A stretch of 64,000 nucleotides of DNA from assembly GCA_035235625.1 (NCBI GenBank), contig CP141144.1, positions 28,765,014 to 28,829,013 of the forward strand. The letters are read 5' to 3'. Under the pieces are notes generated by a model. It worked only from the letters and a program-made list of their open reading frames with translations, made no database searches and had not been told where the DNA came from. How positions within the stretch are numbered: position 1 is the stretch's first letter; each line of letters begins with the position of its first letter. The stretch comes from Saururus chinensis (taxonomy: Eukaryota; Streptophyta; Magnoliopsida; Piperales; Saururaceae). Below, in pieces: positions 13,269-24,634 of the stretch. A program made the position numbers and the translations under genes.

Positions 13269-13605
13269 TGTGTTCTTTTGCTGGAGTCCTCACTTGAGGG
13301 GGAAGCTTTGGGTCATTAAGGATTCGAAGGAAGGAGGGAAGCGGACTCCCCAAGCCTTGGCTGATCGAAGCAGCCAAGGTGTGGACTGATGGAGAGGTTT
13401 GCAGGATTCATAGGCAGCGGGTGATGCTCATACCTGGCCGAAGGATGACTTAGGCTGGGCTGAACATGACTTGGCTGTGGTGTGATAGAAGTGTTGGCTA
13501 CTTGCTTGACGGGTTCAGCGAGGCAGAAGGCTTAAGAGCTTCAATCGGTGCACCTGGGAAGTTGGGGCTTCAACGAGGGCATCGAAGAATCAATTGGGGG
13601 AGGCC

Positions 13606-14511
13606 TGTTAGCCCATTACCTTGCTAGATGGGAAAAGGGGGCAGCTACCCCCTTACTTAGCAGTGGACAACTGAGTAGCTTGGGCGATGGACAGGCTAGG
13701 CAAGCCCTTTGGGCACGGACGAATGCTAGAGTAGTGTGGGAGGTGTTCTGGACGAGCTACTCGCCTTGCAGAGCAGGCTGAGTAGGATTCCTTGTGCGGG
13801 GGGGACTCTAGCATCGAAGTTGGGCGCTACTTGGACTTAGGGAAGGACTCCTAAGGCGGACAGGATTCACTCATGTAGGATTGATGCACTCCTTGTGCGA
13901 ATAGGAGTCGGGGTAGCAAGTTCCTAGGGTGGATAGGACTCGCACAGGTTGGCTGGCTATGCTCCTAGGGCAGATAGGAGTCGGAGTAGCTAGTTTCCTT
14001 GGAGGGACAAACTCTAGAAGGCAACAGACGCTGGACTCCTAGAGAAAGACAAACTCCCTTGCAGGTTTCCTGATTTGGGCTAGGGGGTGGACTGCTTGTT
14101 GGGCTGAGAGTTGGTCAGGGTGAGAACTCTTGTAAGGGAGGGTTATGTACTCCTAGTAGGACTACGACAGCCAGCTTCAGGCTGAGTCTATTTAAGGGGG
14201 AGAGCAGGGCGACCATGGCTGATCAAAGGCAACTATTTTTTCCATGCACAGTGAACCAGGGAGCTGAGAGGGAGCTTTTAACCTAGTGGATCAGCCTTGC
14301 CCTCCTCTCCCTACCTTGTGTATTTCAACAGACTGATTTACATAGCTTGGGCGGAGACCCTTGCACCAGGACGGACTTGTGGTTGTTTGTACTATTTGCT
14401 TGTGTTTCCCTTGTGCATACGAGTGGGAAGAGAAGAGAGTGGCTACTGGTTGCACGGCGTAGCCAGGCTATCACATGTACGAACTCTAGGCAAAGCTTTA
14501 TGCTCATGATA
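13606..14511 (+). repeat. Right LTR of the gag-only element
   Basis: Starts TGTTAGCCCATTACCTTGC after a purine tract at 13590-13605 and ends just before the GTAAG duplication. At 906 bp it is longer than the left LTR because of extra sequence around 13935-14100 rich in TAGGAGTCGG-like and CTCCTAG-like subrepeats. Confidence 0.85.
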
Positions 14512-15779
14512 GTAAGTTACGTATGTGGATTATGTGTGTGCTAGTGATGGCTAGCGAGTATGTGTATAAGTTACGTATGTGGATTGTGTGTCCGCTAGTG
14601 ATGGCTAGCGAGTATGTTGGTAAGCTATGTATGAAATTGTATGTATGAAAGTATGTGTGATGGACATATATATGTATGATGGCTATATGCCTGTGTGATG
14701 GATATGTATATGTGTGTGGGGGTAGAAGTATGGGCGATGGACAGTAAGAGGTGACAGAGATTGGGACATAGATGTGGATGTGTAAGCGTATGATAGAAGA
14801 CATAGGGTGTAAGTTTGATGGGCAAGGATTGGAATTGATCGGTTTGGATTGGAGCATATGTTGGGGGATTGTCAGATAGTAAGAGTGTTGCATAATTGTA
14901 CAAACATAACATACATATTATTAAGTAAAAAGTAAGCATAATTAGTGAGGTATAAGTAAGAGGGTGATAGGTTGGCTCTGAGGAGCTTAGTTTGATGACT
15001 TCCAAGTAATTAAGATGTGTTGGTCAGAAGGTGGTTGGCAGAGATTGTATGAATATGTAAGGATTTGATGTATGGTGAGTTATGATAATGAGATGGATGG
15101 GTTAAGTGAAGCCTGCTGCATTAACGACCTAGGGATTTTGATCGGGCTTAGTTTTAGTTTGATCAATGGAGCAGTGTATGTTTGAGAGTTTTATGGTATA
15201 GTTGTATCACATAACTTACTTAATTTAAACTTTAATTATAAGGAAAACTAATTATAGCATTGTCAATTTGAGACCTAATGGGTTTTGACGGATTAAGTTC
15301 CATGTTTGGGCAAGCCAATAATAAGTCAGTTGGACATTTCTCATGTCTTGTTATGGTGTTTATCCTATGGGATGTTGTTTGTGTGCTATATTGAGCCCCA
15401 GACATCTGATGCTCTGTTGAGAGCGATGAATATTTTTGATTTGGTTTGTGTGTTGTATTATGCCTAGACTTTTAAAGCTTTATTGAGAGTGTTGTATAAT
15501 TTTGCCCAAGAGTGGCACTACGACCCCTAAAGTGTGGGCAATTGTATGGCCCCTAATGTGTGAATGTTTATGTTTGCGCACTTGGGTAAGTAGTATCATG
15601 GAACTGCTCTTACCTGTTTGATCCTATGTCCCATGAGCATTGGTGTGCTTTTCCTTCGACAAAGTCCATGGTGTCTAGTCACTTCCCAAAGGTTAAGGTG
15701 ATGCCCCGGTGGCATTCTTTTCCATTTTAACATTGGAGCTTATTAGTTGTAATGAGATTAAGTAGTCGATAGTATGTAT

Positions 15780-16110
15780 ACGACTGTATGTGTGAGTATA
15801 TATGTTTCTAAGTAAGTGTAAGTTTCTGAGTAAGACTATAAGAGTATGATTCTGAGCAAGGTAAGAGTATGATTTTGAGTAAGACTGTAAGCCTAAATTT
15901 CTGAGCAAGATTATAAGCGTATGTTTTTGAGCAAGACTATAAGTGTAAGGTTGTACAAGTAAGGTCGAACAAGTAAAATTGTACAAGTAGGGTCGTACGA
16001 GTAAGATTGTATGAGTAAGGTCATGCAAGTAAGATTGTATGAGTAAGGTCATACAAGTATGTGTAAGTTGTATGAGTAAGCATACAATTGTACGAGTAAG
16101 TTTGTAAGAC
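15780..16110 (+). repeat. Degenerate short tandem array in the LTR
   Basis: Repeated motifs of about 14-16 bases, GTAAGATTGTACGA and GTAAGGTCGTACAA, alternate for about 330 bp. The reverse-complement array recurs in the minus-strand LTR copies at about 40590-40730 and 44740-44840, so it belongs to the LTR family. Confidence 0.75.
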
Positions 16111-16818
16111 AATGATTAAGAGTGTATGTGTAAGTTTGGTTTGATGGTATGCTGGCATGATTGTAGGTGTACATGATTATTATACACCTGCTTGCTTCAT
16201 GTTTGAGTTGCATGAATGGATTTATGTATGGACTTACAAAGTTTACTATTTAGAACTCCCCTATCAGGTATTTTCTTACTGAGTATAAAAATACTCATTT
16301 ACCCTATTTTTCAGGCCCGTTGTTCGGGAGGTTTTTGTAGGTTTGTGATGAAGAGCTCCTGGAAATGGATGCTCGTTTTTGTGGTGGATTGATTTCCTTT
16401 GACTCAAGTATATCCTTGACTCATTGTGAGTATTATTTGTGTCATGATCTCTTGTATTGGGTGAGATGAGAATTAAGATGTTTATGATTTCTGAACTTGT
16501 AATTTGAATTAAACTTTGAACTGTTATAGGACTTTGCACTCAAGGATGCCTAGTAGAGATTCGTATTTAAAGTCTATGATCATAGCACTTTTCATACATT
16601 TATTTTCAAGTAGTGCCTAAGGATGTTTGGTTTGGCCATACGATGTTTGATCAAATGAGTGAAAATTTGTATAGGAAAAATTGATGTGTGACATTTTAAA
16701 TTATAAAACTGCTTTCACAGGTTTCGTATTCGTCAATTTTACCAATTTACAGTTTTTATATTGCAAAAATTTTATGTGAATTTTAAAGAAAATCTGATGA
16801 AAAATCTTGGGCTTCACA

Positions 16819-17065
16819 ATAATTGACATTCTCTTGTCCGAATACAACCAACATTCACATTTCTCTTTGCCTAATTCTTTCAAGAAAGCTTCCAACCATA
16901 CCATAAAGTTTCCCGCCTCAGTGGTTACAACATACTCCACCCATGCGAATAATGAAGTTGACATCTTATACAATTATAATAGCTAATGGACAACACCACT
17001 TGCCAATGTAAAAAATCAATTCACCTACATGATATGAATTCACATTTTAATGGAAAATAATGTAT
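16819..17065 (-). mobile_element. Copia RNase H (fossil, second half)
   Basis: The minus strand reads a Copia RNase H block with the VEYVVTTEAGNFMVWLEAF and FLKELGKEK motifs, ending where the solo LTR begins. It is the upstream part of the Copia frame whose end lies at 8960-9204. Degraded. The rest of Copia pol is not recognisable to the right of about 17065. Confidence 0.75.
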
Positions 17066-18609
17066 TAGCAAATTTCATGTCAAAATCACTAATGAATGAA
17101 TCTTGTTTCTTAGATCTATAAGTTGGTTTAAAAATTAAAGATGAGCTCAAAGATATTTTTGGCATGAAGATGTTGAAAATTCAAAGGATTTAACAAAATG
17201 AACCTATTTGTGAAGAAAAATAAGGAAGAATTCAAATGACACATGTGATCCATGATATATGTCAAATAATGGGTAATTTTGTCTTCTCACATTTGGTCTA
17301 TCAATCCAAAAGAGTCAAAAGTTTGTTTGTTGTAAAAGTTTATTCTTTGTGAGTTGATTGGTTGTCTTATCAATCTCAACTCGATTGATCAATCTACCAT
17401 GTCGGTAGTTTTCTTACACAGGCCAATTTTGGACCTAATTTTCCTTAATTATTTAGTCAAACTTACCCTTAATTAAATAGCGGCATTTGGCAAAAATCCA
17501 AGGGAGAGGAGGCTTGTTTTGCTAAAGCAAAGCTTTAGTTCATCTAGAGGTGATTTTTATCTCCATATGCTTTTGATTTTTAAACTCTCTAATTCAAGTG
17601 AGTCTTTAATCTTTCTTCCATGAATGATCAATCAAACCTATTCAGTATTTTTCATTCATTAATATGTTTAATTTAAGAGTTTTGTATAAATGATAGTTTA
17701 AAAAATCCTTGCTTTCATTTTCTTAAAAGTGTTTAATCATTTGAAAGTGTCTATTACTATTGTGGTTGTATTCTCTTGAGGAGATATGGAGAAGAACACC
17801 AAAGGGAGTTTAGTTGGTGAGAAGTGAAGTCCATCTTCATTACATTGGATGATTGCATTAAAGTGACTTGTATCAAACTTTTCTACATAGTTGATTTCAA
17901 AAGGCTAGACAAGGTCCCGTAGTTTTTTTCAGATAGATTTTCAACAGAAAAAATATTGTTTGTATTGTGCATGATTAGGGCACGTCAAATTTATGTGGAA
18001 GATGGAAGACTACTAAGTTTGTGCAACAATTGTGTTTAGTAAGGAAAAAGATTAGATTGCTAACCTTGTTTCCATGATTTGGTTTTGAAGTGAATGTATA
18101 AGATGATTTATAATTATTATATGAAATGAAAGTATGTAGAAGATGATTTTACGATATTTTTGTCATGAAAATGCTATGTGTTCATGTTTACTCATATTCA
18201 ATGATCATTTGATTTTATAAATCATCAATTACCATTGTGGGATGGTGATGTGTGGGAAGGTTTGCATTATGACATGATTTAGAGTGATTTTAGGAATTGG
18301 AACCAATCTCTGTTATTTCTTCCTAATCATCAGCATGACCATTGGCACATAGGTTATGACATCAGTGAAAGGAGAGAGATGACAATATTGACATTGACAC
18401 ACATTGATGCAATGGTGCACAACTAGTCAGTCATTAGAAATGAGATTGAGGCATTATTGTGACATTGATGTTGTGGGCTGTTCTAGTCAACCCATAGTCT
18501 GTGAGGGTTTTTCATGTCAACGGGTTACCGATGGGCTTCGACAATTTGGTTGACTTGTTGGTGAGTCTACTGGCACTAAGTCAGTGTGGAGTATTTTCAT
18601 GCATGATGA
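17066..18609. other. Unclassified repeat-like DNA, possible Copia LTR at about 17230-17990
   Basis: The stretch around 17340-17990 contains the string CTTGAGGAGATATGGAGAAG and a run GGCTAGACAAGGTCCCGTAG followed by a GTGCAACAATTG motif, similar in style to the downstream part of Copia LTRs read on the plus strand. I cannot fix its ends. From 18000 to 18609 I see nothing identifiable. Confidence 0.35.
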
Positions 18610-19870
18610 TGCACTAGAATAATTTTGAATTAAATATTTTTAAATATTAAATTTTATCATATTTTGTGTTAATTCATTACTTATTTGGGCTATTTATATT
18701 TTGAATAGGTGAGTTAGACCTCTGCTATATTTACATGCCCAAATAGGCTTCAACAGAATCCAAGTGGAAGAGGAAGTGAAGCTCAATTACCATAAGTTAC
18801 TCAAGGCTCAAGAATGGGCTCTTAATGGTATAAATAAGCATGCAATTCTCGAACACAACCATATGGACCCATTGGATTGCAAATTTGCTTCAAGAGAATC
18901 AAACTCGAGGAGGAGCTAATTTGGACAGATTAATATAGCCTTGGTATTTTGGTCATATCCTTCAATTCCACTTAATATGATTCGGGTGACGTTATAAAGA
19001 AGACTTTTGTAGCTACAATCATAGTTTTAGGAAAAATTCATAATTCTAAAGATATATGGGTGAAATCTGACATGCAAATGACAACTAGTCAATGAACCCA
19101 AGGCCAGCATATGGAGGATCTTTTCAATGATTGTAATTTATACACGTAAGGAAAGATAATACGGTTGATTGGATAATTATAGAAAGAGTAAATGATACTT
19201 ATTTTCTAAATAAATCTAATTCATTTAATTGATTTATAAACCAATTATTGCCAATGAAGTAAACCATTAATTAATCAAGAGATATGAGTAGACCTTCCCC
19301 ATTGAAGCACCCTCTCTACCCATATAAAAATAGATATGGACATGGGAGAGACATCCTCTCCTTCTCTTTGGAGTTCTCTTCTCCTATTTTTCTTCTCTTA
19401 TTTTGTAGTTATTATATTTAAGTTTTGTTATAATGACGTGTTAAACCCTCTAACTAAGGCTAGATGTGAATTATAATAATTTAATGGAGTTTTATTCTAG
19501 TTTCATCAATGTTTCAAGTAAGTATTTATTATTTGAAGTGATGTTTATTTAATATTGTTCTTCTTATTTCTTTGTGATCTTAAAATATAAGATGCTTCAA
19601 GGCTCTTCTTTTTTATCTTTTCTGGTTTTGATATATAGAACTCTTCAAAAAATTATAATTTTAATGCTTCATCTTTCCAAAGTATACCATATATTTATTT
19701 TTGTTATTAATGTTCATATCTTTTAGTTAGATAGAATATTTATTTAATTCTAACTGAGATAAAATGACACATGAAGAACATCACCAGATGTTACAATGGC
19801 CCTTAATGCCTTAGTATTTTATATTATTAAATTTCATCTTAACCTTTCACTGCCTCAATACCCTTCCAAA
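18610..19870 (+). repeat. Athila-like LTR fragment, opposite orientation to 22012-34467
   Basis: Beginning TGCACTAGAATAATTTTGAA, this is the reverse complement of the LTRs at 22012-23465 and 33074-34467. Shared blocks include GGGCTATTTATATTTTGAAT, CCAAGTGGAAGAGGAAGTGA and, further right, the GATGTTACAATGGCCCTTAA region. The right end is truncated at about 19870 against a Gypsy gag-like fragment. No internal region belongs to it. Confidence 0.75.
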
Positions 19871-20204
19871 ATTAAATTTCCTTTATACCAGATGAATATA
19901 TTTTCTAAAAAGACCCTCAATTACAACTATGTCATCAACTAACCAATTAGGTAGGGTAGTACTATAATGCTGGAAAATTTTCAACATATTTTCTTAATAA
20001 TTCATACAAAATTTTGAAATATAATGGCTCTGAATTGGGAAAAACGATGAGATATGAAACCTATGAAAACAATTTATAATTTAAAACATAACAAATCAAT
20101 TTTCCCATACAAATTTTTATCTTTTCGATCAAACATCGTGCGTCCAAACCAAATGTCCTTAGGAGCTATTGAAAAATAAACATACGAAATAAATTGCTAT
20201 GATC
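19871..20204 (-). repeat. Fragment of Gypsy gag/LTR junction (TGTAACATCC family)
   Basis: The block CTAAAAAGACCCTCAATTAC and the TTAGTTGACCAATTAGG-like run match the sequence just before the primer-binding site at 35165-35230. It is followed by TATAATGCTGGAAAATTTTC, the minus-strand image of the LTR 3' end (compare 35444 and 44175). The primer site itself is absent. Heavily diverged. Confidence 0.55.
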
Positions 20205-20830
20205 ATGGTTGCTGCCACCCTCTCCTTGATCCTCCTTGAGATGCCAGTATTTTCACCAATTTATTCACTGTCTAGCTCATTTTTAGCCCCCTGGTATGCT
20301 ACCAGCAACAGTCCAACCTCCTGACCAACTCCTTCCAATCGTCCAAGGGTTGGCAAAGGGATGACCACAACCCTAGCCCAACCTCGCTGACTCTATACCC
20401 ATGCAGCCAGCCACACCAGTCCATCATGTATTTTTCAGCTCTCACACTGTCTCCCTCCCTTGTTTTTTTTCACTTTCATCAGGTAGAGATTTGGGATGAG
20501 TCTCTAGCCACCAATGGCAGCCATCCGGTCTCCGATACAATTTTTCATGGCCCTGCAATGGCGGGAGGCCTCCGTTCTCAGCCCTGTCTTGCCTATTCTG
20601 CACAGAGCCACATGGGAGCTAACATCTCCCGCTTCCCATTTTGTGTTTCAAAGGATGCCACTTGGTCACTGGTTTCCGGTTTGCCTCCTTTGGCTCCACC
20701 TTGGGCCAATGATGGCAAGGGGCCGCTGCTAGAAAATGTTTGGCCTTCATTGCCTAGAATGGGTCTCTTTCCCTTGGACCTATGTGATACAAGATGAACT
20801 ATCATGCCTGGCTAACTTCAACCTATCCGT
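20205..20830 (+). repeat. LTR fragment of the TGTAACATCC family, plus orientation
   Basis: From TTGCTGCCACCCTCTCCTTG on, it matches the plus-strand LTR around 9645 and 9820. From 20460 it matches the reverse complement of 39400-39740 (CACTTTCATCAGG, then TTTGGCTCCACC and GATGGCAAGGGGCC). The open frame at 20426-20797 is LTR sequence without a known domain. Confidence 0.65.
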
Positions 20831-22011
20831 GTAGTGCTAGACAATTCATTTTTGAGCATCTACAACACACTTACCTCAGCCCAACAAGTCTACAAATCAT
20901 ATGTCCTTTTATACAAGGCAAATCATATGCCCTTTCAGACAAGGCCTCACAAGGGACATCCAAATGACAAAGTGAGTAGTTAAAGATTTGCTCAAAGAGT
21001 CTTTCCAATCTAAGGCACAAGCTCTCAACAATCCTTGAGCATGTGAATCCTCCTTTTGGACCAGTCATTAGTCAAAGAAAGGAAACCACAACTTCATTAA
21101 TTGGTCTACAATGACCTGAATAGTCTCATGCCCTTTTTGTGTACAAGGCAACTTGCAACACAATCCATCATAATGAGTGCTCACTTCTTCTCTAGAATCT
21201 TCACATGAAGTAGGGATCATGGTAGTTTCTGATGCCCGGACTTAGCTCTCTGACAAGTTAGGCATTTCACAACACATTCATTGATGTCCCTCTTCAAACT
21301 ACTGAACTAAAAACTACCTACATGTCTCACTCAACGAGTCTATGCCCCATCATATGGCGGCAAAATCCTTAGATTCCTGCACATTAAATACACTACAATG
21401 ATCAACCTTCCTTAGTGGTAAAATAAAGGACTCATAACCCTTCAAATAAACTAAGATATTGTTATCAATTATCATGATGAGTCTATCCAACATTTTCTGA
21501 AACACGACTTTCATCATATCAATACTTGCTATAGAGTGTTGGTGACTCAAAAAGACATCCTTTGGAACCTATAATCATCATACCAAGTTCTCAATGGTAT
21601 CGTAGGAATATCCTTTTCTTCACAAACCTTGAGTAGCTGATAGTCAGACCTCGAGTCAAACCTCCAAATATCTTGGCTGATCATAACTTGTTGAAGAGGA
21701 CATCCAACTTGAGCATAAACTTATTTTTAATAGTTGATCAGTTAAACTTACGGTGTTGATGTATAAATATAGGGATACAATCTACTTCTTCACTAATACA
21801 TAAAATAACTTGCCCCCAAGACCATACTCTTGGTCAAATACTCCTCTTAACCATAAGCTCTGCCTATCCATCCTTGAGTTCATTCAACTCTAGCAAGTCA
21901 TTCAGCATGATGCCCTAGAGGGGTAGAGTGCACTAATAACTAACTGAACGAACTCCACAATTCTCTTAGTTGAAAATCCCATCAAGTCATCAAGGAACAT
22001 GTTAGGAAAAT
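20831..22011 (-). mobile_element. Degraded Gypsy pol, integrase to reverse transcriptase (fossil, left part)
   Basis: The minus strand shows remnants in pol order: reverse transcriptase start and core at about 21990-21350 (MLDRLIMIIDNNILVYLKG, compare the Gypsy FIDDILVYSK block), then integrase zinc-finger and core at about 21330-20870 (CEMPNLS-like finger region; ALDWKDSLS block). Many breaks. It is cut at 22011/22012 by the Athila-like element and resumes at about 34476. No 3' LTR of its own is recognised on the left. Confidence 0.75.
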
Positions 22012-23465
22012 TGTTACACCTAAATTATTGATTCATTAAATTGAGCCAAAGGTTAGAGATATATTACTTGTATGTGCACAAGTGGATGTTGTCTTGCAAA
22101 GTTGAATCCACGAGGATTTCCTTCATGTGATTATCACAATGATTACAAAATAAGAGGAGTAAAGAAAGATTAAGTGAGGAAGAGTAGATGAGTATTGAGG
22201 TAATAAATAGTAAGAAATCCATAAGATAAAAAACTAAAGCATTATGAGTTATTGTAGCATCTAATTATGTTCTTCATATCTCATGTTATCTCAATTTGAA
22301 TCGAATGAAATTCCTCTTTAATCGGAAGATATGATCATTCAAAGCAAACATAAAAATAGGAAATACTTTGGATAAATTAAAGGATAAAAAGAATTGTTTC
22401 ATGAAGAAAACTATGCATAAAAACCACAAAAGATCAAGAAGGCGAGCCTTCAAGAATTTTATGTATTAAGATCACAAAGACACAAGAAGAAGAATAATAT
22501 TAAATAAACACCACTTCAAATAACCAATACTTAATTGAAACCATGGATAAAACCTAAACCGAACACCATTAGATTGTTAGAAATTACCTATAGCCTTAGC
22601 AAGAGTGCTTAAAAAACCATTACAATAAAACTAAAAATTAAAACTATAAATGAAGAGAAAAATAGGAGAAGAAAGCTCAAATGAAGAAAAAATAATGTCT
22701 CTCCCATGTCCACCCCTCTATTTACAAGAGTAGAAGGGGTTGCTTTTAAAGGGGAATGTCTAATCATATCCCTTGATTGCTTCTTGATTACTTGCTTAAT
22801 TAGTTATCTTTTTGGCAATGATTAGATGATAAATCAATCAAATAAACCAATAATTTATTTATAAAATAAGTATAATTTAGTCTTCCTTTAGCTATCCAAT
22901 CAGCTTTATTATCTTTTCTTATGTGTATCAATCACAACTAGTGAAAAGAACCTTTGTGTTGGCCTCGGGTTAATTGACTAGTTGTCCCATTACATGTCAG
23001 ATTTGACCCATATATCTTAAACGTTATGAATTTCTTCCTGAAATAGTGATTGCATCCACATAAGCCTTCTTTCTAATTCCAACAGAAGCATATCAATTCG
23101 AAATCACAAAGAAAGATATAACTAAAATACTAGGGTTGTGTCAATCTGTCCAAATGAGCTTCTTCCCAAATTTGGTTATCTTGATGCAAATATAAAATCC
23201 AATGGGTCCACAAGGTTTTGTTTAACCATACCATGCATGTTTAGAACAATAGGAGCCAATTCTTAACACTTAAATAACTTTAGGTAGTTGGGCTTCACTT
23301 CCTCTTCCACTTAGATCCTATTGAAGCCCGTTTTGACATTAAACATAACAGAGGCCGAACTCACCTATTCAAGATATAAATAGCCCAAATAAATAATTAA
23401 TTAATACAAAATAAGATTTCAATTCAAGATTTTAGAAATATTTAATTAAACTTTATTTCAGTGTA
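22012..23465 (-). repeat. 3' LTR of the Athila-like element
   Basis: Opens TGTTACACCTAAATTATTG and ends near TTTATTTCAGTGTA, colinear with 33074-34467. The right edge is uncertain by about five bases. Confidence 0.8.
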
Positions 23466-23571
23466 TCCAATACCCTCCAACTAGCATATTGCTAGTCTCT
23501 AGTAATCTATGTGTTTGAAGAGAAAAATAATTGAAAAGAAAACAAGAAAATATGCCACTATTGTACACCAT

Positions 23572-24634
23572 TAGGGGTGTTAACAAGCCGAGCTGAGCCA
23601 AGTATTAGGCTGTTTTGGCTCGAGCTCGAACTGCTGAAGCTCGGCTCGAGCTCGGCTCGAAGCTCGAATAAACTCGAACCTTTCATCTCGAGCTCGGCTC
23701 GATTTAGAAATCCAAAGCTTGGCTCGAGCTCGAGCTCGAACTTGAATAAGTGAATCATAAGCCTTGGCTCGAACTGGGCTCGAACTAAAAAAATAAAAAT
23801 AATCTATATATAAATATAAAGTATCACATATACTAATATACTTTTAGTATTAAATATTAATTAATATACTTCGACAAGTATTACGACTACACCGTGAATA
23901 TTTGATTATAGTCACTATGAAAGAAGAAAACTATGACAAATAAGTTTTAGTTACATATGTTAAAAAAATGCAACATTATTATTTTTCTCTCATTATGTAC
24001 ATATAATCACTAAAAAAGATGTAAAAAATAAAAAATTATTTAGGCAAGATCAAGATCCAAATGCGCAAGAAGACATAAACTAATCTACCTCCCGAGTTAT
24101 GTGTGTTCTTATATCGTAATATGATGATGTATGACATCTATACTCACATAGTCGTGAGTGAGCCTTGACTCATATAAACGGGTCTCATAATCAATGTGAT
24201 ACGTAGTATTAGTATATAAATATGTGATTATATGTCGTTCTATATATTCCATTCATCTTAGATTAATAACTCAATTAAATTTTTCAAAAAGAACTAATCA
24301 AATAGAGCTATTAATCTAAGAATGGAGGGAGTATGTTATAAATATATATTTAAATTAACAATTACAATTATATAAAATATGCAGATATATACATTATTTA
24401 TATATAATTTTAAAATTATATTCGAGATCGAGCTCGAGGTCGAGTCGAGTAGCATCGAGTTTGAGTTTTATTCGAGCCAAGCCGAGTCGAGCAGGGGTCG
24501 GCTCAAACTCGGCTTGAACTTATTCGAGCTCGAATCGAGTTCGTGTCGAGCCTGATTCGAGTCGAGTTTAACTCAAGCCGAGCCTAACCGAGCCGAGTTT
24601 GCTCACGAGCTAGCTTGGCTCATTCACAGCCCTA
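23572..24634. mobile_element. Non-autonomous hAT element (MITE)
   Basis: Perfect 8-bp target duplication TACACCAT at 23564-23571 and 24635-24642. Ends are TAGGGGTGTTAACAAGCCGA and, reverse-complemented, TAGGGCTGTGAATGAGCCAA. The subterminal regions are dense in GGCTCGAGCTCG-like repeats on both sides around an AT-rich core. No transposase frame. These features fit plant hAT MITEs. Size 1063 bp including a nested Stowaway. Confidence 0.92.
24243..24333. mobile_element. Stowaway-like MITE nested in the hAT element
   Basis: Ends ATTCCATTCATCTTAGATTA and, reverse-complemented, TACTCCCTCCATTCTTAGAT, flanked by TA. About 90 bp long with no coding content. It lies in the AT-rich core of the hAT element, so it inserted later. 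Confidence 0.75.

Larger units (their letters stand above)
11171..14511 (+). mobile_element. Non-autonomous gag-only LTR retrotransposon (TR-GAG type)
   Basis: Two direct LTRs (11171-11912 and 13606-14511) bound a 1.7-kb interior. The 5-bp target duplication GTAAG stands at 11166-11170 and 14512-14516. A primer-binding-like site (TTGGTTCCATTGCCGGGA) follows the left LTR, and a purine tract (GGGGGAGG) precedes the right LTR. The interior encodes only a Gypsy-type gag with a zinc knuckle; no protease, reverse transcriptase or integrase is seen. That layout matches TR-GAG elements, which need enzymes from a partner. By eye the LTRs differ at roughly one base in ten over their first 115 bases, so the insertion is old. 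The gag is broken, with a few breaks. Confidence 0.85.
9205..16818 (+). mobile_element. Long solo LTR of the TGTAACATCC Gypsy family, interrupted by a gag-only element
   Basis: It starts TGTAACATCCTGG and ends near TTGGGCTTCACA. It is flanked by a probable 5-bp target duplication (ATAAA at 9200-9204, ATAAT at 16819-16823). Both flanks are Copia RNase H in the same orientation, so the LTR landed in a Copia element and no internal region or second LTR of its own remains. Excluding the 3.3-kb nested element the LTR is about 4.27 kb. Copies of the same LTR fill 35449-53970 on the minus strand. The 3' part carries the block ACTGAGTATAAAAATACTCA and a microsatellite-like array. Open frames at 9750-10890 lie inside the LTR and show no domain. 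The exact right end is uncertain by a few bases. Confidence 0.75.

Noticed and set aside
20426-20797. Plus-strand 123-codon open frame
   Set aside because: It is LTR sequence, also present in reverse complement at 39400-39740 without a conserved frame.
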